Shown piece by piece: positions 1 through 6,391 of a stretch of DNA of 64,000 bases. Below the pieces are notes generated by a model, which was given only the letters and a program-made list of their open reading frames with translations, ran no database searches and was not told where the DNA came from. Numbering within the stretch: position 1 is the stretch's first letter; each line of letters opens with the position of its first letter. The translations under genes were made by a program, and so were the position numbers. The stretch is from JABDJZ01 sp047619685 (GTDB taxonomy: Bacteria; Bacteroidota; Rhodothermia; Rhodothermales; UBA10348), in contig JBLHLC010000001.1 in assembly GCA_047619685.1 (NCBI GenBank), positions 62,001-126,000 of the forward strand. Direction: 5' to 3'.

Positions 1-1
1 C

Positions 2-1450
2 CTGCTGCACGACACGTACGGGTTCCCCGTAGACCTGACCCAGTTGATGGCGCGGGAAGAGGGGGTGGCAGTAGAAATGGACGGCTACCATGTGTGCATG
101 AAAGCGCAGAAGGAACGCGCGCGCGCGGCCGCGAACTTCAAGGTCGATCAGTCTGGGTCCGATGTGTGGACCTTGGTTTCTGAAGGCGAAGAGGCCTTTC
201 TCGGGTACGAGCGGTCTGATGTGGATGGAGCGCATGTGCGGGCCATGCGCACGCTCGGTGAGGGGGATGAACAGCGATTCGAGATCGTTCTTGACCAGAC
301 GCCGTTTTATGGGGAGTCCGGTGGTCAGGTGGGCGACACCGGTGTGCTCCGGATTGGGGATCAGGAGTTGACGGTGCTAGATACGCAGAAGAGCCAGGGC
401 CGCTACGTGCATGTCGTGGACGCGCTGCCCCGTGACGCGGATGCTCCGGTTTCGGCGCGCGTTGACGTCGCCCGGCTGGCGCGCATAAAGAAGCACCACT
501 CCGTGACCCACCTCATGCATTCCGCACTGCGCGAGGTTCTCGGGCCGCATGTGGAGCAGAAGGGTTCGCTCGTGACCCCGGAGCATTTGCGCTTCGACTT
601 CAGTCATTTTGAGCGGGTGACGCCGGCCGAATTGCGGCGCGTGGAGCAGCGTGTGAACGAAGTCGTCCAGCGCAACATCAGCAAGGGCGAGGACCAGGAC
701 GTGCCCCTCGATGACGCCATTGCGCGCGGCGCCACGGCGCTGTTTGGCGAGAAGTATGGGGACGCTGTTCGCGTCATCACCTTCGACCCGGCCTACTCCA
801 TTGAGCTTTGTGGTGGCATCCACGTGGACGCGACAGGCGAAATTGGCGTATTCAGGTTCACCAGCGAAGGGTCGGTTGCGGCCGGAATACGCAGAGTGGA
901 GGCGGTGGCCGGAATAGATGCCGTCGCGCACTTGCACGGCGAGTTGGACGAACTCGGCCGGGTGCGAGGACAGTTTCGCTCGCTGCAGCGACCTTCCGAC
1001 CAGGAGGTGGCCGATTTGTTGGACGCCAACAAGCGGCTTGAGAAGGAGCTCGAGCGGGTCCGGGCGGAGGCCCTGGCAGGAAAGCTCGCGGCATTCATCG
1101 ACAAATCCGTCGACGTCGGTGGCGTCAAACTGGCTCGGGGCCGGGTGGATGGCGCAGACATGAATTCCCTCAGAGGCCTGGGCGAAGAGTTGCGCTCTCG
1201 TATGGGTGACGCAGCGGTGGGTGTGCTTGGGTCCACGGATGGCGATAAGGCCTATCTGGTGGTGACCGTGTCCGACGACGTGATCAAGCGCGGTGTTCAG
1301 GCCGGGAAACTGGTCGGGTTACTGGCCAAGATTGTTGGGGGCGGTGGGGGTGGACGTCCGAATCTTGCGACCGCTGGCGGCAAGATCCCCGCCAAACTCG
1401 GTGAAGCCATCGATGCGGCCGGTCCTGCGCTGGCCGAAATGCTGGGGTAG
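2..1450 (+). CDS. alaS: Alanine--tRNA ligase, C-terminal part (cut by window edge)
   Basis: The frame is open from base 2, so the true start lies before the window; an internal ATG at 44 is not the start. AlaRS charges tRNA-Ala in the cytoplasm and edits Ser/Gly mischarged on it. The visible part begins near the end of the catalytic region (HDTYGFPVDLT). It then shows the editing/SAD domain with the zinc motif HSVTH at 497-511 and CGGIH at 809-823, a coiled-coil stretch (about 1000-1100, DANKRLEKELERVRAEAL) and the glycine-rich C-Ala end (GGGGGGRPNLATAGG). All expected editing-site ligands visible here are intact. The next gene is convergent. Confidence 0.97.
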   Translation: MLHDTYGFPVDLTQLMAREEGVAVEMDGYHVCMKAQKERARAAANFKVDQSGSDVWTLVSEGEEAFLGYERSDVDGAHVRAMRTLGEGDEQRFEIVLDQTPFYGESGGQVGDTGVLRIGDQELTVLDTQKSQGRYVHVVDALPRDADAPVSARVDVARLARIKKHHSVTHLMHSALREVLGPHVEQKGSLVTPEHLRFDFSHFERVTPAELRRVEQRVNEVVQRNISKGEDQDVPLDDAIARGATALFGEKYGDAVRVITFDPAYSIELCGGIHVDATGEIGVFRFTSEGSVAAGIRRVEAVAGIDAVAHLHGELDELGRVRGQFRSLQRPSDQEVADLLDANKRLEKELERVRAEALAGKLAAFIDKSVDVGGVKLARGRVDGADMNSLRGLGEELRSRMGDAAVGVLGSTDGDKAYLVVTVSDDVIKRGVQAGKLVGLLAKIVGGGGGGRPNLATAGGKIPAKLGEAIDAAGPALAEMLG

Positions 1451-1467
1451 GCTCCGTCTGCTGTCCT

Positions 1468-1489
1468 CGCGCCCGGCCAGCAGGGCGCG
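1468..1489. terminator. Hairpin between convergent genes
   Basis: A perfect 7-bp inverted repeat (CGCGCCC/GGGCGCG, 8-base loop) sits between the stops of alaS and the convergent metallohydrolase. It lacks a T-tract on either side, so bidirectional termination is only a guess. Confidence 0.3.
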
Positions 1490-1513
1490 TCTCAAGCGGC
1501 GGCGGGCTTGCCT

Positions 1514-2923
1514 TTACTGGACGCTGACGAACACCGGGTTCGAGTAAAACCAGAGGTCGCTCCACGGGTCCTCCCCTCGGGGATCCTCTGCTGGCTCCAA
1601 TTCCTGGGTGTTCGTCCCGCGGACACGCAGATAGAGGTCGTGATCGACGGGTCCCAGATCGACCCGGCAGATCTGATACGGCCCGGACTGCTCGCAATCC
1701 GAGACGTCGAAGCGATGGACCACGCGGGTTGTCGGATTCCGGTCAATCGTCGGATCCTCCAATATGCCATGGATCTCGCCGAGAATCAGATCGACACGTC
1801 GGACGGAAGGGTCATCCCCGTGCGCGTTTGGTCCATTCGGGTCCAGGAACCGGATTTCGACGGAGAGCTCCGCACGGCGAGGGACGGTCAGGACCCCGCC
1901 GATTCCGGCCGAAAGCCCGTTCGCTGAAGCCGTCACACCGAGTTGGGATACGAGATCGCCCGTGGTCACGAACACCCGACCGTTACGGATGCCATCAAGG
2001 ATATCGTCATGGTTGCGGTCGGCCATGACATAGGTCTTTGAGTATTCGCCGGGCCAGAAGTCGCCGCCTCCTTCTCGCCAGTGAATGTGCGAATCGGAAT
2101 TTGCCGTGATCCACCAGCGCCGGCCCTCGCCGATCATGGAGTCCCAGAACCCACCAAGTCGGGCCGTCATTTGATCGAACCCGCCGAACGTAGCCTGCTT
2201 ACTGTAGGCGCCTCTGGCACGGTTGGGATGGATGCTGCCGTCCCTAGTCACGGCGTTGGCCTGATGACCGGGCGCGCCCGCCATTCCGACTGCCACGTTC
2301 GGAGCGGTGTCATTCCACCTGCGCAGTTCCGCCGGTGAGTCCAGACCGTAGCTGCCGACACCCTCGGCCGACCGGGAAGGGTGGTTGGCGATGACGACGG
2401 GCGCGGGACTCAAGAGTCGCATCTCAGACAATGCCTGGATCATGCGTGCTTCGCTGTCCCAGGTCGAGTCAGCCGGCCAGGGCTCCCTGCGGGACCATCG
2501 ACTCTCCAGGGTCGAGAGGCGCTCCGCCTCGTCGTGCGTATGTGGAATGATCAGGCTGGAATGATCCGCCCCGGGTGTGTCGAATTCCATCCCGTGAAAC
2601 TGAATCACCTCGGGAACGGCCTCCCGCGAGATCAGCAACTCGGGATAGGTATGCTCCAAGCTCACTTTGGAGTGGTTCGGGCCGCCGTGATCCGTAGCAA
2701 CCATCCATCCCAAGCCGTACCGCCGCGCCATGACGGCGTTCATGGCAATTGGATAGATGGCGTCGCCGCCCTTGATTGGAGCGGGTGGGGCCACATTTCT
2801 ATCCCAGCCCACGCTCCAGCGGCTGTGTATATGGTGATCGCCCGCGATCCAGCTGCGTTGGGCGTAGGAGTCCGCCGGGAACGTCAGGGATACGACCAAG
2901 AGGAGGGGACAGAAGCGGGTCAT
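1514..2923 (-). CDS. Secreted CehA/McbA-type PHP metallohydrolase
   Basis: This is a predicted exported metal-dependent hydrolase of the PHP superfamily; the substrate is unknown (a phosphoester or amide in characterised relatives). I chose the ATG at 2923 because it gives a classic signal peptide (MTRFCPLLLVVSLTF... ending SYAQ, residues 1-22); an in-frame ATG at 2953 would add ten polar residues. PHP metal-site motifs are in order: HHIH at residues 30-33, ATDHGGPNHS, a central IANHPSR, and TANSDSHIHW near residue 290. The C-terminal 100 residues look like a beta-sandwich. The gene stands alone, convergent to alaS and divergent from the GGGP synthase gene. The fold assignment is solid; the reaction is not determined by sequence. 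Confidence 0.83.
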   Translation of the reverse strand: MTRFCPLLLVVSLTFPADSYAQRSWIAGDHHIHSRWSVGWDRNVAPPAPIKGGDAIYPIAMNAVMARRYGLGWMVATDHGGPNHSKVSLEHTYPELLISREAVPEVIQFHGMEFDTPGADHSSLIIPHTHDEAERLSTLESRWSRREPWPADSTWDSEARMIQALSEMRLLSPAPVVIANHPSRSAEGVGSYGLDSPAELRRWNDTAPNVAVGMAGAPGHQANAVTRDGSIHPNRARGAYSKQATFGGFDQMTARLGGFWDSMIGEGRRWWITANSDSHIHWREGGGDFWPGEYSKTYVMADRNHDDILDGIRNGRVFVTTGDLVSQLGVTASANGLSAGIGGVLTVPRRAELSVEIRFLDPNGPNAHGDDPSVRRVDLILGEIHGILEDPTIDRNPTTRVVHRFDVSDCEQSGPYQICRVDLGPVDHDLYLRVRGTNTQELEPAEDPRGEDPWSDLWFYSNPVFVSVQ

Positions 2924-3146
2924 GGATTTCGATGAATCGTGGGTCCCGGACAACCGCGTAACACAGATTCCGGCTCGTCCCGAGAGCTATCCGTACCTGA
3001 TGGCTGCCGTGTTGTTCACCGAGGGAGCTTTCGAGGTCCCGATGTGCCGACGGCGGTTGTAAGCCGCCTCGGCCGGGGCTGAATTTCTTGACCGCTATTC
3101 GCGGTTCGGCCAGTCATCCTGTTTTTGTTCGTTTTCGCCGGCCCCT

Positions 3147-3902
3147 GTGGACTCTGTTTTTGATCGGATACTAAGAGTGCGTGATCAGCGAGGAGCTGGT
3201 TTTGTGCTACTCATCGACCCGGATGACACTCCGGAAGCTGGCATGCCAGAATTGGCGATGCGGGCGGAGTCTGTGGGCGTGGATCTGTTTTTTGTGGGTG
3301 GCTCTCTGGTGCACGCCACGGAGATGGAACGATACGTGGCCACGCTCAAGCGCCACACCAGTCTCCCTGTCATAGGTTTTCCCGGGGCCATTACCCAGGT
3401 CGTACCCAACCTGGACGCCGTTCTGTTTCTTTCAGTGATCAGCGGGCGGAACCCGGATTACCTGATCGGTCGGCATGTAGTCGCGGCCCCGCTCATTCGG
3501 GGTATGGAGCTTGAGGCCATCTCTACCGGATACATGCTGGTTGAGTCCGGCGCTCTTACGACGGCCCAATACATGGTTGGGTCGCTTCCTTTGCCTCGGT
3601 CCAAGCCGGACGTCGCGGTGGCGACTGCGATGGCTGGGGAAATGCTTGGACTCAAGCTGCTCTACCTGGACGGCGGATCTGGGGCCGAACATGCGGTGCC
3701 GGACGAGATGATTCACGGCATTGCCGGGGTTGTTTCGACGCCGATTGTTGTGGGTGGAGGGATTCGGACGCCCGAGGCCGTGGCGCGGAAGGTGGCCGCA
3801 GGGGCTTCGTTTGTGGTTGTGGGGAATGCGTTTGAGGAGAACGGGGAGTCGGGGTATATGACGGAGATGGCGGCTGCGGCGCACTCGGGGGTTGGGGTTT
3901 AG
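3147..3902 (+). CDS. Geranylgeranylglyceryl/heptaprenylglyceryl phosphate synthase
   Basis: A TIM-barrel prenyltransferase that joins sn-glycerol-1-phosphate to a polyprenyl diphosphate, giving an ether lipid precursor. GTG start at 3147; 251 residues, normal for the family. Diagnostic motifs are LLIDPDDTP near residue 21, FVGGSLVH near residue 50, the ISGRNPDYLIGRHV stretch, GYMLVESG, YLDGGSGA and the phosphate-binding loop IVVGGGIRTPE near residue 200. Family knowledge: bacterial members occur in Bacillota (PcrB) and in many Bacteroidota, where the product and its fate are less well settled. No operon partner is visible; the next gene starts 121 bases downstream after an operator-like region. 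Confidence 0.9.
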   Translation: MDSVFDRILRVRDQRGAGFVLLIDPDDTPEAGMPELAMRAESVGVDLFFVGGSLVHATEMERYVATLKRHTSLPVIGFPGAITQVVPNLDAVLFLSVISGRNPDYLIGRHVVAAPLIRGMELEAISTGYMLVESGALTTAQYMVGSLPLPRSKPDVAVATAMAGEMLGLKLLYLDGGSGAEHAVPDEMIHGIAGVVSTPIVVGGGIRTPEAVARKVAAGASFVVVGNAFEENGESGYMTEMAAAAHSGVGV

Positions 3903-3956
3903 GGCATTATGCCGGGCCTGAGGCGCCAAGACCTCGAATATTTCCGAGCCTTTGTA

Positions 3957-4011
3957 TTGTTTACTAAATGGGATTGTGTATGTGTATTAAACAATCTCGA
4001 AAAGTAAACAA
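3957..4011 (+). promoter_or_regulatory. Inverted-repeat operator in front of the AbiE-like pair
   Basis: A perfect 9-bp inverted repeat (TTGTTTACT at 3957-3965, AGTAAACAA at 4003-4011) ends 12 bases before the antitoxin ATG. A third copy of the TAAACAA core lies at 3988-3994, in the same orientation as the 4005 copy and 17 bases from it. AbiEi antitoxins are known to bind inverted repeats in their own promoter, so autoregulation is the likely role. The A+T-rich stretch contrasts with the G+C-rich surroundings. Confidence 0.55.
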
Positions 4012-4023
4012 ACTAGTGCTCCC

Positions 4024-4980
4024 ATGTCGGTCGAACGCGCTTTGGTCTTCGAAACGCTAAGCAAGGCTCTCGGACGAACCATTTTGCCTAGGGACATAGA
4101 GACCGCCGGATACCGACTGAGGGAGGTTGAGCGAATTGGAGAGCAAGAAATTCGGGAGGTAGAGAGAGGAAGGGAGAGAGTCGTTCTTTTGGCCAGAACG
4201 ACTTCTGCTGCTCTCAGACGAAGCCTGCGGCAAGCAGGAATCAGCTACGTCGATTCACGCGGCAACGCTTTCGTGGATCTGAGTCCTCTTCCATTCCTTG
4301 TCGAAAACGGGCTAAAGCGACAAGCCGACAGCGGGAGAAAACCAGGCACGGCCTTCGGTAAGGCCGGACTAAAGATCACGTTCTTGCTTCTTGTCGATCC
4401 AACTGCCATTGGCGATACCTACCGCCGAATCGGAGACCGAGCTGGCGTATCTGTCCGGACAGTCAAAATCGTCGTCGACGATCTCGTGGCGCATGGATAC
4501 ATTCGAAAACTGGGGCGAGGCCGCTCGATGACCCGAGAGCTCGGGGACCGGAGCCGACTGGCAAAGCGATGGCCCGTTGGCTTCGCTGAACTGCTCCGAC
4601 CGAAAATTGTCCATGGCAGGTTCCGATTCCTCTCCCTCGAAGACCGGCACTCCTGGAAGACTATTGACCTCGCACCCGCCAGGGCGCTATGGGGAGGCGA
4701 GCCGGCAGCGAATCTGGCGGGTTTTCCACTCCGACCCGAAGTCCTTACAATTTATACGCGAGGGGGTTACGCACACCTTGCAAAGACGCTTCGCTTAGTG
4801 CCTGATCCCGCTGGCGATGTGGAGGTCTTGACAACTTTTTGGGAACCCGAACCGGAGATTCACGGAGACCGGGCTGTTCCGCTGCTTCTAACGTTTGCAG
4901 ACTTGTCAGCCTCAGGTGCAGCACGCAACTTGGATATCGCCACTTCGGTTTTCGATTCTTGGTTGGATGAGGGAAGTTGA
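4024..4980 (+). CDS. AbiEi-like antitoxin / winged-helix repressor of a type IV TA system
   Basis: 318 residues. Residues about 115-165 form a winged helix-turn-helix (DTYRRIGDRAGVSVRTVKI followed by the wing GYIRKLGRGR). The C terminus carries a stretch typical of AbiEi-family proteins (LLLTFADLSASGAARNLDIA). Known members bind the promoter of their operon and counter the toxin without a protein-protein complex. The gene overlaps the next one by 14 bases, the usual antitoxin-first arrangement. The inverted repeats just upstream support self-repression. The two genes lie between a core lipid gene and tRNA-Ser, a common site for accessory DNA. A plain transcription factor role is the alternative. 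Confidence 0.75.
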   Translation: MSVERALVFETLSKALGRTILPRDIETAGYRLREVERIGEQEIREVERGRERVVLLARTTSAALRRSLRQAGISYVDSRGNAFVDLSPLPFLVENGLKRQADSGRKPGTAFGKAGLKITFLLLVDPTAIGDTYRRIGDRAGVSVRTVKIVVDDLVAHGYIRKLGRGRSMTRELGDRSRLAKRWPVGFAELLRPKIVHGRFRFLSLEDRHSWKTIDLAPARALWGGEPAANLAGFPLRPEVLTIYTRGGYAHLAKTLRLVPDPAGDVEVLTTFWEPEPEIHGDRAVPLLLTFADLSASGAARNLDIATSVFDSWLDEGS

Positions 4981-5794
4981 TCTCAAACGGCTCGGCCTCC
5001 CCGGCTTTGAGGAGGCAATGGTTCTCATCGCATCGGAGTGCCGCCGGCTGAACATTCCGTTCATGCTTATCGGGGCGATCGCGAGAGATGTGTTGCTGAG
5101 TCACATCCGGACCATTGAAGAGGCCTTCAGATTAACCGAAGACCTGGATATCTCTGTTTCCGTTGGAAGCTGGGACGTCTTTCGGGCACTCCGAGAGGCC
5201 CTGCTGAGTCACGACGCCGTCAGCTCAACTTCCCGACCACACACCCTAACGATCGACGGTCTCTCGGTTGATCTAGTTCCCTTTGGAGGGCTCGAGGACC
5301 CGTCGGGCTACGTCTCTTGGGAAAAGGACTATCGGGTATTCAACGTAGAGGGTTATTCGGAGGCTCTCGGCGAGGCCGAGTTTGTCCGGGTGTCAAACAT
5401 CGCAGTTCGGGTTGTCCCGCTGCCGGCATACGTACCTCTAAAAACCCTCGCCTGGCGCGACAGGGCCGAGGCACGAGACGCGGAAGATATTTGCACCGTG
5501 TTGAAGAGCTACTACACTGCCGAGATCGAATCCATCCTGGAGCGACATTCCGATTTGTTTGAACTGGAGAGCGGCGATGTCGACTTTGTTGGCGCCCGAT
5601 CGTACGGGAGGCTTGTGAAGGGGAGCCCCGCTGTGTCCGAACAGCTCAGGTCCTCAATGCGCAAAATGCTTGATGACGAGAACCGCCGCTACCGGCTAGC
5701 GCTGGACATGGGGAGCGGGTGCCACCATGACCCGGATGGTAGAGGTGCGATACTCTCGCGATTCATGCAGGGGCTTGACGACGAGTTTTCCTAG
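4967..5794 (+). CDS. AbiEii-like nucleotidyltransferase (toxin candidate)
   Basis: I chose the ATG at 4967 inside the upstream gene (14-base overlap), giving 275 residues. The polymerase-beta-type nucleotidyltransferase core is visible: helix-turn IGAIARDVLL (residues about 35-44), the metal-binding pair in EDLDISV (D59 and D61), and a third acidic residue in VDLVPFGG (D102). AbiEii/MenT-type toxins transfer nucleotides onto RNA, for example tRNA; the target here is unknown. A conserved KTLAWRDRAEARDAEDI segment, common in these nucleotidyltransferases, follows. Translational coupling to the antitoxin gene fits a toxin-antitoxin unit. No abortive-infection phenotype can be inferred from sequence alone. 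Confidence 0.8.
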   Translation: MREVDLKRLGLPGFEEAMVLIASECRRLNIPFMLIGAIARDVLLSHIRTIEEAFRLTEDLDISVSVGSWDVFRALREALLSHDAVSSTSRPHTLTIDGLSVDLVPFGGLEDPSGYVSWEKDYRVFNVEGYSEALGEAEFVRVSNIAVRVVPLPAYVPLKTLAWRDRAEARDAEDICTVLKSYYTAEIESILERHSDLFELESGDVDFVGARSYGRLVKGSPAVSEQLRSSMRKMLDDENRRYRLALDMGSGCHHDPDGRGAILSRFMQGLDDEFS

Positions 5795-5806
5795 CCGCGG
5801 CGGGGC

Positions 5807-6046
5807 GCTGCTCGCTTCGCGAGGACGCTTCTTGAGGGCAGAGAGAGGGATTTGGTCGCCGCTTCGCGGCTCCCACATCTTGGGGGGAGGTGCCGCAATC
5901 AAAGGGGGCTGCTCGCTTCGCGAGGACGCTTCTTGAGGGAGGCAGAGAGAGGGATTTGGTCGCCGCTTCGCGGCTCCCACATCCTGGAAGGGGGGTGCCG
6001 CAATCGACGGGGCGCCCCGCCGCTCGCTTCGCGAGCACGCTCCTTG
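5807..6046. repeat. Imperfect tandem repeats, two full units and a partial third
   Basis: Units start at 5807, 5908 and 6019 (about 101, 111 and 28 bases). Each full unit carries two small hairpins with TTC loops (CTCGC-TTC-GCGAG and CCGC-TTC-GCGG), separated by a GA-rich stretch and followed by a G-rich run. A 13-base stretch AGAGAGAGGGATT (5840-5852 and 5944-5956) also occurs in the adjacent tRNA-Ser gene at 6134-6146. No credible protein is encoded between 5795 and 6130. Confidence 0.7.
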
Positions 6047-6130
6047 CCTGGGCACTCGCTCGAGCAAGCTCGGCTCGGCCCTGGCTGCGTCGCTGCGCAC
6101 TTTGTGCGCTGCGGGGCCAGGCGTTGTTTG

Positions 6131-6217
6131 CGGAGAGAGAGGGATTCGAACCCTCGGTACGCATACACGTACAGTAGTTTTCGAGACTACCCCGTTCGAC
6201 CACTCCGGCATCTCTCC
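6131..6217 (-). tRNA. tRNA-Ser(CGA)
   Basis: Read on the minus strand, this is an 87-base class II tRNA. It has acceptor GGAGAGA pairing with TCTCTCC, anticodon stem GTAGT/ACTAC with loop CTCGAAA (anticodon CGA), a long variable arm (TGTACGTGTATGCGTACC), T-stem GAGGG/CCCTC around TTCGAAT, and discriminator G. CCA is not encoded. Downstream of the tRNA 3' end (6080-6121) is a nested inverted repeat (GCGCAC/GTGCGC inside CCTGGC/GCCAGG) that may help end transcription, though it has no T-tract. Confidence 0.96.
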
Positions 6218-6391
6218 GGGGAGAAACTAGGGCCGGGGGGGAGGGCGTCCCACACGTGCTGTCGGGAATTCGCGTGAAACGATGTCGGAGTTGAGGGGCG
6301 CGGGGCGGTGGCTGGGCTGTTATCTTTCCCGGGTACGCAGGATCCGACACGCCCGATTGCGGCGAACCTTTCCAATCGCTCCGTTGCCCCT

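Noticed and set aside
5807..6046. CRISPR array
   Set aside because: Only two full units of about 101-111 bases, no short uniform repeats with unique spacers, and no cas genes.
5727..6277. Several open frames through the tandem repeats and tRNA-Ser
   Set aside because: They read across repeats and the tRNA in many frames with low-complexity products; the RNA gene and repeats explain the sequence.
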